From: CATOSD01 sp965226695
GTDB taxonomy: Bacteria > Chloroflexota > Dehalococcoidia > Lucifugimonadales > CATOSD01
Assembly: GCA_965226695.1 (NCBI GenBank)
Contig: OZ245405.1
Location: 2,480,001 to 2,544,000 of the forward strand
Length of the DNA: 64,000 bases
Direction of reading: 5' to 3'
Each line of letters opens with the position of its first letter. The first letter of the stretch is position 1. A program made the position numbers and the translations under genes. This document shows, piece by piece, positions 8,903 through 16,326 of the stretch. The notes beneath the pieces were generated by a model. The model was given only the letters and a program-made list of their open reading frames with translations. It was not told the origin of the DNA and made no database searches.

Positions 8903-9256
8903 TCACTCCAGCGACCCTAGCACACGATCGACAAAGTCATGCACGTCGGGGCGCACTTCCTCAATCTCGTAGTCCTCGAGAAAACCGTGATAGAAGTTGA
9001 TGTGGCATTTCTCCGCGACCGAAAACTTCAATCGGATTGTGTCGTCGGCCTGCTCTTCGGCGACGCGGCGGGCCGCCAGCTTCAGCGCCCGGTGGCTCCT
9101 GGAGTCCCACCCGCGCTGCTGCGCGAGCGCCATTATCGCCTGCGTGGCAGCTCCCCACAACTTCTCCGATGCCTGAAGAGAGTCATCAGCGGCGAACTCC
9201 CGGTCCGCATCCCGCAGGAGGTTCCGCGCCACCTCGTCATGTCTCAGGGCAACCAT
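8903..9256 (-). CDS. PaREP1/HEPN-like all-alpha protein
   Basis: A 117-residue helical protein. The stretch ASEKLWGAATQAIMALAQQ followed by SHRALKLAARRVAEE, and the downstream NFYHGFLEDYEIEEV, match the PaREP1 family, a HEPN-like helical fold first seen in archaea. No RX4-6H nuclease motif is evident, so RNase activity is not supported. An ATG at 9256 was chosen over the longer frame to 9325, which would overlap the end of nuoH. The gene sits 43 nt after nuoH in the complex I operon and has no expected tie to it. HEPN proteins often pair with MNT partners, and none is visible here. Confidence 0.65.
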   Translation of the reverse strand: MVALRHDEVARNLLRDADREFAADDSLQASEKLWGAATQAIMALAQQRGWDSRSHRALKLAARRVAEEQADDTIRLKFSVAEKCHINFYHGFLEDYEIEEVRPDVHDFVDRVLGSLE

Positions 9257-9299
9257 CGCACTCTTCCCATCCTGTCGCCAATTCGGCGCGGTCGCCGTG

Positions 9300-10415
9300 C
9301 TACCTTCGCAGGCTGCTGGCCGCATGCACTGTGACGGTATCGCGCTCGATATCGGTTCCAGGCTTCTTCGATATCACGTAGAAAGCGCACCCCAATACTA
9401 TCACAGACACGACACCCAGTACCCACAGAGGCAGGTCGTAGAACATCACCACTCCGGTCAGCACTATGTTGAGGAACGACAACGGCACCAGCAGCTTCCA
9501 ACCGAACGCCATGAGTTGGTCGATTCTCAGCCGCGGGTAGGTCCCTCGTATCCAGAAGATGACCAGGATCACGGCGTAGGTCTTGGCCAGGAACCACACC
9601 ACAGATAGGGCCGAATGCGCCAGGCCCTCGAACGGCATGGCGGGCCATCGCCATCCGCCCAGGAACAGCAGCACCGTCAGGGCGGCGATGGTGAAGGTGT
9701 TGACGTACTCCGCGAGGAAGAAGACAGCCCAGTGCGCGCCGCTGTACTCCACGAACGGTCCGCCCACGACCTCGGACTCCGCGTGGTGGATGTCGAACGG
9801 CGTGCGCCCCAGCTCCGCCAGTCCCGCGAGCAGGAATATGAACAGACCCAGTGGCTGGATGAGTATGAAAGCGAAGTCGGCCTGCGCGTCCACGACCTCG
9901 CGCAGATCGAGCGATTGCGCCAGCATGGCCACCGCCAGAATCGCCATAATGAAGGGTATCTCATAGCTGATGAGCTGCCCCGCCGCGCGCAGGCCGCCCA
10001 GAATGGCGTACTTGTTCGCCGACCCCCAACCAGCCATCACCAGGCCCATGACCGACAGCACCGACACCGCCACGATGTAAAAGAGCCCAAGCTCCAGGTT
10101 GCGTAGCACGAGGTCCCGCGTCACGGGGATGGTGACCCACAGCAACAGCGCGGGAACGAACACCGCGATCGGCGCGAGCCAGTAGACGCGCCTGTCTGCC
10201 CAGGAGGGCAGGATATCCTCTTTGGTCACCAGCTTCAGCGCGTCAGCGATGGGCTGCAGCGTCCCGTGGAAGCCGACGCGCATAGGCCCCATGCGCATCT
10301 GGATTCGGGCCAGCGCCTTGCGCTCGAGCCAGGTCAAAGCCAGCACCATGACGGACAGGAACACCAGCAGCCCAGAGGCCGCCGCGCCGTACAGTGCGAT
10401 CTGCTCGGCGCTCAC
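9300..10415 (-). CDS. nuoH: NADH-quinone oxidoreductase subunit H (NuoH)
   Basis: A 371-residue membrane subunit that contacts quinone and links the peripheral and membrane arms. The signature ERKALARIQMRMGP is present in the first loop. The acidic loop reads FDIHHAESEVVGGPFVEYSG; the usual Pro-Glu before Ala-Glu is His-His here, a possible local specialisation. Translation starts at a GTG (10415-10413) that overlaps the nuoD stop as GTGA, so the two are coupled. Confidence 0.95.
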   Translation of the reverse strand: MSAEQIALYGAAASGLLVFLSVMVLALTWLERKALARIQMRMGPMRVGFHGTLQPIADALKLVTKEDILPSWADRRVYWLAPIAVFVPALLLWVTIPVTRDLVLRNLELGLFYIVAVSVLSVMGLVMAGWGSANKYAILGGLRAAGQLISYEIPFIMAILAVAMLAQSLDLREVVDAQADFAFILIQPLGLFIFLLAGLAELGRTPFDIHHAESEVVGGPFVEYSGAHWAVFFLAEYVNTFTIAALTVLLFLGGWRWPAMPFEGLAHSALSVVWFLAKTYAVILVIFWIRGTYPRLRIDQLMAFGWKLLVPLSFLNIVLTGVVMFYDLPLWVLGVVSVIVLGCAFYVISKKPGTDIERDTVTVHAASSLRR

Positions 10416-11536
10416 CTGTCCACCTCGCCCAGAATGATGTCGATGGATCCCAGTATCACCACCGAGTCCGCGACGTAGGCGTTGCGGAGCAAGTGCTGAA
10501 GCGCCTGAAGGGTGGCGAAGGACGGCGCCCTCACCTTGACCCGGTAGGGCTTGTCGCTGCCGTCGCTCACCAGGAAGACGCCAAAGTCGCCACGCGGCGA
10601 CTCGGTGCGCACGTACACCTCACCCTTGGGCGGGCGCAGGATCCGCCGCACGTTCGCCATGATGGGCCCGTCCTCCAGCTGCGACATCGCCTGCTCGATG
10701 ATGCCAATGGATTGGCGCATCTCCTCCACGCGCACGTAGTACCGGTCCCAGCAATCGCCGTAGGTGCCAACTGGGATGCCGAAGTCGAAGCGGTCGTACA
10801 TAAGGTACGGATCGGAAATACGAACGTCCTCGACGACGCCGCTCGCCCTCAGGCTCGGGCCGGTCACACCAAGCTCCAAGGCGTCCTCGGCCGAGATGGC
10901 GCCGATACCCTTGGTGCGCGCCAGAAACATTTCGTTCTGGGACAACAGCTCGTCGCACTCCTCGATGCCACGCTTGAGCTGGTCCAGCAGAGTCGACAAG
11001 CGCTTGCCGAAGTCCTCCGGAAGGTCCTCCTTCACGCCGCCGATGCGTATGTAATTGTGCATCATGCGCGCGCCGGTCACGCTCTCGAATAACGCCTGAA
11101 TGCGTTCACGCTCGCGAAAGCCGTAAAGCACTGGAGTCATCGCGCCCACGTCCAGCCCGTAGACTCCGTAGAACAGCATGTGGCTCGCCACTCGGTTCAG
11201 CTCGCACAGGATGACCCGGATGAGGTTGGCGCGCTCGGGCACTTCCAACGCCATCAGCTTTTCGGCAGCGAGGCAGAAGGCCAGCTCGCCGTTAAGGTTC
11301 GCCACGTAGTCCAGCCGGTCGAACAGGGTTATGACCTGGCTGTAAAGCTCGCCCTCAGAGAGTTTTTCAGAGCCCCGGTGAAGGTAGCCAATGTGCGGCT
11401 CGGCCCGCACGATACGCTCGCCGTCCACCCAGATGACGAGCCGGAACACGCCGTGCGTGCTGGGGTGCTGCGGCCCCATGTTGATCATGAGGTCGATTGA
11501 GTCGGCTTGCTGTGTGGGCTGTTGTTGGATTTGCAT
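10412..11536 (-). CDS. nuoD: NADH-quinone oxidoreductase subunit D (NuoD)
   Basis: A 374-residue peripheral subunit, the relative of the [NiFe]-hydrogenase large subunit that forms the quinone pocket. The N-terminal MGPQHPSTHGVFRL motif, with the quinone-binding His, and HIGYLHRGSEKL are intact. The C-terminus ends SIDIILGEVDR, as usual. It is separate from nuoC (not a nuoCD fusion) and is divided from it by the hicBA pair, which is the odd feature of this stretch. Confidence 0.96.
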   Translation of the reverse strand: MQIQQQPTQQADSIDLMINMGPQHPSTHGVFRLVIWVDGERIVRAEPHIGYLHRGSEKLSEGELYSQVITLFDRLDYVANLNGELAFCLAAEKLMALEVPERANLIRVILCELNRVASHMLFYGVYGLDVGAMTPVLYGFRERERIQALFESVTGARMMHNYIRIGGVKEDLPEDFGKRLSTLLDQLKRGIEECDELLSQNEMFLARTKGIGAISAEDALELGVTGPSLRASGVVEDVRISDPYLMYDRFDFGIPVGTYGDCWDRYYVRVEEMRQSIGIIEQAMSQLEDGPIMANVRRILRPPKGEVYVRTESPRGDFGVFLVSDGSDKPYRVKVRAPSFATLQALQHLLRNAYVADSVVILGSIDIILGEVDR

Positions 11537-11568
11537 GGTTGGATTGGTGTGTCGCGTTCGCTAGTTTG

Positions 11569-11817
11569 TTATCCGACTTGTTCCAGCAATCGAAAGTACC
11601 TCTCCCGACTCATTCCCGCCGTTCGCATGTTGTTGCGGATATGGGGCACAGCGACAAACCTCGGGCTTGTCTTCACTACAATTGGCCGGCGCACACCTGG
11701 CTTGGTCATCATGATATGGTCTCCTTGGCGACGCGCAACTTGAAAACCATCAAGTTCGAAAACACGAACCAACGCCCGATAGTGAACTGGCGTCAGCCGC
11801 CGTGCCGGTGAATTCAA
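11569..11817 (-). CDS. hicA: HicA-like mRNA interferase toxin
   Basis: An 82-residue protein of the HicA/YcfA family, small double-stranded RNA-binding-fold toxins that cut mRNA. The core reads GFQVARRQGDHIMMTKPG, where the Gly-Asp-His is the position of the catalytic His, and the C-terminal helix NNMRTAGMSRERYFRLL matches the family. Translation starts at TTG (11817-11815), overlapping the hicB stop as TTGA. Length is within the usual range. It forms a two-gene unit with hicB between nuoC and nuoD. Confidence 0.8.
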   Translation of the reverse strand: MNSPARRLTPVHYRALVRVFELDGFQVARRQGDHIMMTKPGVRRPIVVKTSPRFVAVPHIRNNMRTAGMSRERYFRLLEQVG

Positions 11818-12080
11818 CCTACAACCGCAACCCTGTCCTCAGTGACTCGCTCACGCAGTTTCCATGTGTCGCCAAACTTATCGAACCCCGATTCCGACAG
11901 CACGTCGTCCAATGTCCCCAGTTCTTTGCACCCTTCCAGAAATACCTCCACGGCCTCTTGGAGAGATCTGCTGGCATCTTCTTGTGTATCTCCGAAACTG
12001 GATACATCGAGTTCACGGCAAAAGCCAACGAAGCAGCCCCCGTCCGGAAAGATTTCCGCTCGGTACTTCACCTTTATCAT
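11814..12080 (-). CDS. hicB: HicB-like antitoxin
   Basis: An 88-residue partner of the HicB family, with the partial RNase H-like fold that masks HicA. Motifs are IKVKYRAEIFPDGGCFVGF, then DVSSFGDTQEDASRSLQEAV, the typical glycine-rich start and amphipathic helix. I chose the ATG at 12080, which has GAGG 7 nt upstream; a longer frame reaches 12128. The usual C-terminal DNA-binding domain is short or absent, so autoregulation is uncertain. The order antitoxin-then-toxin with overlapping codons is one of the known hic arrangements. Confidence 0.8.
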   Translation of the reverse strand: MIKVKYRAEIFPDGGCFVGFCRELDVSSFGDTQEDASRSLQEAVEVFLEGCKELGTLDDVLSESGFDKFGDTWKLRERVTEDRVAVVG

Positions 12081-12149
12081 AACCGAACCTCGTTCAAACA
12101 TCGGTTGCAACGCCATCTTGTGCATCAAAGATTGGATGGTTCCGCACCG

Positions 12150-12683
12150 CTACCACTCCTCGTAGTCGTGGAACGGGAAGCTCTTGAGTCCTGGATGCCC
12201 CTCGAAGCCATCGTACAGCAACAGCGGGGAGAGGTTCGGGTGGCCCTGGAACACCACGCCGAAGAGGTCGTGGCCCTCGCGCTCAAACCAATCGGCGCCG
12301 CGCCAGATGGAGATTACCGACGGTACCAGGGGGTTGTCGTGCGTCACCGAGGTCTTCACTACCAGCTTGTGCCGCGTTTCGCGAGAAAACAGGTGGTAGT
12401 TGACCTCCAGCCTGTCCTCGTAGTCAACCACGGACAGGCAGCGCAGATAGTGCAGCGAAAGCCTGGGGTCGCTTCTGAGAATGCGGCAGGCGGCCGGGAC
12501 GTCCTGCGGATCTACGGTCAGCGTGACCTCGTCCACGGCGGCGTCTAACCGCGCCTCGATACCGCGCAGCGCGTCGGGGAGCAACTTCGACAGCGCCTCG
12601 GCCCGCTCGTCCAGCGAGACCGCGGCGACCGGGACGGGGGGCTCGCGCCTGTGCGGCCGGCTAGGAGGCTGAGCTTGCGCCAC
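12150..12683 (-). CDS. nuoC: NADH-quinone oxidoreductase subunit C (NuoC)
   Basis: A 177-residue peripheral subunit of complex I (30 kDa family). The hallmark region reads WFEREGHDLFGVVFQGHPNL, followed by LLLYDGFEGHPGLKSFP. Translation starts at a GTG at 12683, inside the end of nuoB (23-nt overlap). The N-terminus is a short proline-rich leader before the conserved fold. Confidence 0.93.
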   Translation of the reverse strand: MAQAQPPSRPHRREPPVPVAAVSLDERAEALSKLLPDALRGIEARLDAAVDEVTLTVDPQDVPAACRILRSDPRLSLHYLRCLSVVDYEDRLEVNYHLFSRETRHKLVVKTSVTHDNPLVPSVISIWRGADWFEREGHDLFGVVFQGHPNLSPLLLYDGFEGHPGLKSFPFHDYEEW

Positions 12684-13206
12684 GTTGCTTGGCGTCCTGG
12701 GAAATCTTTTCTTGAAGCTGCATGATGCCGTTCATCAGCGCCTCAGGACGGGGAGGGCAGCCCGGCACGTAGACGTCCACTGGAATGAGGTGGTCGACGC
12801 CCATCACCACGGAATAGGACCGGTAGTAGGGGCCGCCGTTGGTCGCGCAGCTGCCCATGGCGATGACCCACTTGGGGTCGGGCATCTGCTCGTACAGCAG
12901 CTTGATCGGCTCGGCCATCTTCTTGACCACCGTCCCTGCCACTATCATCACGTCGGCCTGCCTGGGCGAGGGCCACGTCACCACGCCGAAGCGGTCCAAG
13001 TCGTGGTGCGACATGTGCGTGCTTATCATCTCGATGGCGCAGCAAGCCAGTCCGAAGGACAGCGTCCAAAGCGACGACTTCCTAGCCAAGGCGAACAACT
13101 CGTCCGACTTGGCGGTGAGCGCGTTAGGAAGGACGCGCTCGAACACGCTGCCCGCCGGCTCGTTGCCCCTGTGCGGCTGGTAGCCCTGGCCGAGCCTTAC
13201 CTCCAT
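12661..13206 (-). CDS. nuoB: NADH-quinone oxidoreductase subunit B (NuoB)
   Basis: A 181-residue peripheral subunit that carries iron-sulfur cluster N2, the donor to quinone. The four ligands are visible: tandem Cys in SFGLACCAIEM, Cys in GSCATNGGPYY and Cys in VPGCPPRPEAL. The ATG at 13206 is used; the longer open frame to 13425 is nuoA read out of frame. The gene overlaps the end of nuoA by 10 nt. Confidence 0.96.
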   Translation of the reverse strand: MEVRLGQGYQPHRGNEPAGSVFERVLPNALTAKSDELFALARKSSLWTLSFGLACCAIEMISTHMSHHDLDRFGVVTWPSPRQADVMIVAGTVVKKMAEPIKLLYEQMPDPKWVIAMGSCATNGGPYYRSYSVVMGVDHLIPVDVYVPGCPPRPEALMNGIMQLQEKISQDAKQRGASSAS

Positions 13207-13565
13207 TGGAGCACCCCCTTGCGCCAGCCGTAGATCACGCCGAAGAACAGGATGGCGATAAACACGAGCATCTCGTAGAACACCGCGGGAATGGACGTCA
13301 TAAAGACCAGGGCCCAAGGGAACAAGAACACGGCTTCCACGTCGAAGATGAGGAACAGTATGGCGAAGACATAGTAGCGGATTTGGATCTGCGACCAGTT
13401 GAAGGGCGCGGGTTCGATGCCGCACTCGTAGGGGATCTCTTTGATGGCGGATTTGCGCTTCGGCGCGAGGATAAACGACGCCGCGAACATCCCTATGATG
13501 GCCGCGAATCCGATGCCGGCGACAATGAGAACGGCCACCCAGTTGGCGTCGAAACCCTCCGGCAA
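13197..13565 (-). CDS. nuoA: NADH-quinone oxidoreductase subunit A (NuoA)
   Basis: A 122-residue three-helix membrane subunit and the first gene of the operon. The conserved loop IPYECGIEPAPFNWSQIQIRYY, with the conserved Glu-Cys-Gly, and the helix LIFDVEAVFLFPWAL identify it. The start appears to be TTG at 13565 with GAGGTGG a few bases upstream. A strong promoter candidate ends about 34 nt before it. Confidence 0.95.
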   Translation of the reverse strand: MPEGFDANWVAVLIVAGIGFAAIIGMFAASFILAPKRKSAIKEIPYECGIEPAPFNWSQIQIRYYVFAILFLIFDVEAVFLFPWALVFMTSIPAVFYEMLVFIAILFFGVIYGWRKGVLQWR

Positions 13566-13598
13566 ATCACCACCTCAAAGCTATCGCTGCTAGCCGAC

Positions 13599-13628
13599 AG
13601 TGTAGCACCGCCCGAAAAGCAGTGTCAA
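13599..13628 (-). promoter_or_regulatory. Sigma-70-type promoter of the nuo operon
   Basis: Read on the minus strand: TTGACA (13628-13623), an 18-nt spacer, then TACACT (13604-13599). This would start transcription near 13592, giving a leader of about 27 nt before the nuoA TTG. A small inverted repeat (CGCAT/ATGCG, about 13628-13643) lies at its upstream edge and could weakly separate it from the preceding island gene. Confidence 0.7.
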
Positions 13629-13661
13629 ACGCATAAGGATGCGCGTACTGAGTTTGCGGGG

Positions 13662-14120
13662 CTATGAGAACCGAACTTCTGCCATCGCGCGATTGAGACT
13701 CTCGACTGTTACTTTCATGTCGCGCAAGGCAACCGGAACAGAAAGTGAGGCAGATAATGTGAGATGAGCATAGTTGGTGCGACTACTCCCTATGTGCCAT
13801 CCAGCGCTGCGTAGGATTTCTCGAGCGTTCTTCAAAGCAGGTTCAATCCACTTGCCAACGTTGCGCCGACCTTGAACCCCGGGCTCAGCCCAGCCAATTG
13901 ATATTGCCACCTGTCTGGCCGTTTCGTTCCCGCGTACTTCTAACCTAACCCCTGACGACTGCTCTTTGAACGCCGACAGCTGGTTGGGGTCCCAGTCATA
14001 TTCGGAGCTAAACTCACATCGAGATGCGATTTCCTCTGCAACAAGTTCAGCGGATCTAGTGGATGATGGACTTAATATGACCTCCAGGAGGCGCCGTAGT
14101 TCCACCTGAATTTGCGTCAT
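13662..14120 (-). CDS. Unknown 152-residue partner of the SIR2-kinase
   Basis: No family is recognised. The protein is soluble, with no signal or membrane segment: an N-terminal helix rich in Leu/Glu (QVELRRLLEVIL), a middle part VRLEVRGNETARQVAISIGWAEPG, and a C-terminal half NVGKWIEPALKNAREILRSAG followed by a Thr/Ser/Leu-rich strand region. Its ATG lies 3 nt after the stop of the SIR2-kinase gene, and GGAG inside that gene's last codons serves as ribosome site, so the two are co-translated. Codon use and GC content are lower than in the nuo genes, as in its partner. It may be a substrate, inhibitor or sensor of the fusion protein. Confidence 0.75.
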   Translation of the reverse strand: MTQIQVELRRLLEVILSPSSTRSAELVAEEIASRCEFSSEYDWDPNQLSAFKEQSSGVRLEVRGNETARQVAISIGWAEPGVQGRRNVGKWIEPALKNAREILRSAGWHIGSSRTNYAHLTLSASLSVPVALRDMKVTVESLNRAMAEVRFS

Positions 14121-14123
14121 GTC

Positions 14124-16022
14124 CTATCTCCGAGATTGATCATGCATAGTGGCAAACTTTATGAGACGCGCGAATCTTGACGGAACCGACCTCCAGTGTT
14201 CACAAGGGCGACTTTCAGCCATACGAAGTAGAGTCTCCTCCCAATCGGTGTGCCGATGTTGGTCGGGTACAGGGTCCCTTCCACTCAGCATAAAGAAGAG
14301 GATCATTCCCAAGCCGAAAGAGTCAACCGCAGTATGCCTCGTTGAAATGTTAGGAATATCCTCTATCTGCTCTGGGGCAAGGTACCCCAGTTTAGTGGCT
14401 CCATGAGTGACAGACTTTTCCAGTGCTCCCTTATGCCAGGAAAGGTCAAAGTCAAGTACAACAACATCCCAGTTATGAGCCTGTGAATAGAACCCCCGCA
14501 ACATGACGTTGGATGGACGCAGGTCCCTATGCAATACCCTCTCTGGTAGTAGGTGGCCTCTTCTCACTATATCTGCAATCTCAGACCCTATTCTAAGGAT
14601 CAAGTCCCATTCTGATACCTGCATAGAGGCTACTGCTTCACCCAGATCCGGGCCATCAACGAAGTCCATCACAACGAACGCCGGTATCTCAAAGGCCTTT
14701 CGGTAGGGCACCATGCCTTGCACACCACGGTCGCTCAAGATCTTCATGGAACGGACACCCCTGCGAAAGGAGTGAAACAGATCCTGATTCTGTCTCATTT
14801 CTTCGTGCAGTACTTTTACTGCCACGCTGTTACCTTCTGAGTCGTATGCTCTGTAAACCTTGCCAAATGCGCCATTGGCAATTTCCTCGCTAAGGATGTG
14901 TCCAAGAAGGACATTACTTCCAGGAGCAATGTTGGTGTACCAAGCACGATAAATGGCCTCGTCATAGGCGGTCGAAAATTTCACGTGATTTTCACTTGCC
15001 TCGGTTGAAGGAGAAGCTAGTATCCGAGTCGCCTCTCCATTTAACGCTTTACGGATACTCTCCGCATCCTTCATGAGCAATGTACTTTGGGCCGGAAGGT
15101 CTTCAAGGTGCGGCTCTAGCCCCTCGGGGGCTATGGGTTGTGAGTCGGCAGGGTCATCCGCGGGGATGTAGCCCACAAGATCATCGAATGCTTCCAATAG
15201 TTCTGCATGGTTGCCCTCAGGCGCATCATAGTGAATCAAACGGATGCCGCGCTCTTCCGCCCATCGGTTCGTCTCTTGGTCGCGCCTATCCGTGAACCAA
15301 TAGTGATCTCCCAAATCAATGTCCGATAGATGGTCTAGGAAACCTCCGACGGCAATGTCATCCGCGCTGATACCTACTAGCACCACCGTCTTTGCAGAAA
15401 GGCAACTTGTAATGAAGTTCTGGTATCCAGGGTTTGAAAGAAGAGAATTCAACTCAGAGGATGTCAGTATCCAACTGGATGCATCCTCGACATTACCGTG
15501 CAGTTGGCATATGAAAGGGCTCCGGCTCTTTAGCACATGAGTGTAGTTTGCGACTTCTCTCCCGACAAACTCAGTCAAGACCGGTCCAGATCTGTGGTCT
15601 ACCTGCGATCTAGTGGCAAGCCTATCGAGATTGAGAGTCAGCAACCCGTGCGGCTGCAATCTCCATATTCTCTCGTACAGTGGTGGCGGACTTGCTGAGA
15701 TGTACATATCAAGAGACCCTCTAATGGTAGCTCGCCAAGTTGTCCCGCCTAGACGCGTCCTCAGCATAGCGAACGCATGCCAGTTGTTCGATTCTCTCTC
15801 AATGGCCCGCGCGGCACCCTGTAGACCGCCTCTATCAGATTCTAGTGACTGGTGTATACGTTCTGTTAGGGCGTCCATTAACAATGCCCGCAATCTGTCC
15901 CAAGTAGGAAACCCGACTTCGGCACTGAGTCCGGAGCCAGTCCAGAACACCACTCCCGATGTGCGCTCTCCGATGATGCTTCTCAACGACAGAAATGCGT
16001 TTTGAGTAGTGTCAAACGACAT
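14124..16022 (-). CDS. SIR2-like domain fused to Ser/Thr protein kinase
   Basis: A 632-residue two-domain protein. Residues 20-290 form a SIR2-like Rossmann domain: TGSGLSAEVGFPTW (28-41), TLNLD with Asn131, QLHG with His175, and VLVGISADD (214-222); Asn and His match the NAD-hydrolysing pair of defence SIR2 enzymes. Residues 370-632 are a protein kinase: Gly loop NGAFGKVY (383-390), VAVK Lys403, HRDLRPSN (498-505), and LAPEQ (548-552). The metal-binding motif is DFD (524-526) in place of DFG. No membrane segment is present. The start is ATG 16022 with GGAGG 7 nt upstream; a TTG precedes it. The likely role, by analogy, is NAD depletion or abortive infection gated by phosphorylation; this is inference. 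Confidence 0.85.
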   Translation of the reverse strand: MSFDTTQNAFLSLRSIIGERTSGVVFWTGSGLSAEVGFPTWDRLRALLMDALTERIHQSLESDRGGLQGAARAIERESNNWHAFAMLRTRLGGTTWRATIRGSLDMYISASPPPLYERIWRLQPHGLLTLNLDRLATRSQVDHRSGPVLTEFVGREVANYTHVLKSRSPFICQLHGNVEDASSWILTSSELNSLLSNPGYQNFITSCLSAKTVVLVGISADDIAVGGFLDHLSDIDLGDHYWFTDRRDQETNRWAEERGIRLIHYDAPEGNHAELLEAFDDLVGYIPADDPADSQPIAPEGLEPHLEDLPAQSTLLMKDAESIRKALNGEATRILASPSTEASENHVKFSTAYDEAIYRAWYTNIAPGSNVLLGHILSEEIANGAFGKVYRAYDSEGNSVAVKVLHEEMRQNQDLFHSFRRGVRSMKILSDRGVQGMVPYRKAFEIPAFVVMDFVDGPDLGEAVASMQVSEWDLILRIGSEIADIVRRGHLLPERVLHRDLRPSNVMLRGFYSQAHNWDVVVLDFDLSWHKGALEKSVTHGATKLGYLAPEQIEDIPNISTRHTAVDSFGLGMILFFMLSGRDPVPDQHRHTDWEETLLRMAESRPCEHWRSVPSRFARLIKFATMHDQSRR

Positions 16023-16326
16023 CAATCTTCCTCCGGTGTCATCTGAGCAGCGTCAACTGCCCGGCCCTTATTGTTTTATCACTTGTTATGTGACATCGAC
16101 AAGTAATGAAACCACAACGGGAGGACTATTGTATGCAATTGCTTATGGTCAATTTCTCGATTCGGTACTTGCTGGTCTTCGGCTCATTCGCCACAGTATG
16201 CCACGCAATGGTACGTTAGCCCACGGGCGCGCTTCCCCCATCTGGCCCGCCCCGCGCCCCTGTGCTAAACTCCATTCGCCCTGCGAACCACCACTGCCGG
16301 CTATACGCCGCACCAGGAGATCGACC
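16023..16326. other. Divergent intergenic region
   Basis: This stretch separates the SIR2-kinase gene (minus) from the FeS oxidoreductase gene (plus). Its left two thirds are AT-rich like the island and contain the dyad at 16081-16104. The right third is GC-rich like the chromosome and ends with the GGAG ribosome site of the plus-strand gene. The frame open through it (from 16009) gives no plausible protein sequence and is not coding. Confidence 0.7.
16081..16104. promoter_or_regulatory. Dyad operator candidate for the SIR2-kinase unit
   Basis: A near-perfect 24-bp palindrome: the left half reads ACTTGT-T-ATGT and the reverse complement of the right half reads ACTTGT-CG-ATGT. It lies about 60 nt upstream of the kinase ATG. 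On the minus strand it overlaps a weak promoter candidate (TTGTCG, 16 nt, GATAAA), which fits a repressor site. No regulator gene is adjacent; the 152-residue partner is one possible binder. Confidence 0.5.

Noticed and set aside
16009..16326. N-terminal extension of the FeS oxidoreductase
   Set aside because: The frame is open but the sequence is not protein-like, crosses AT-rich DNA, and the ATG at 16327 has a proper ribosome site.
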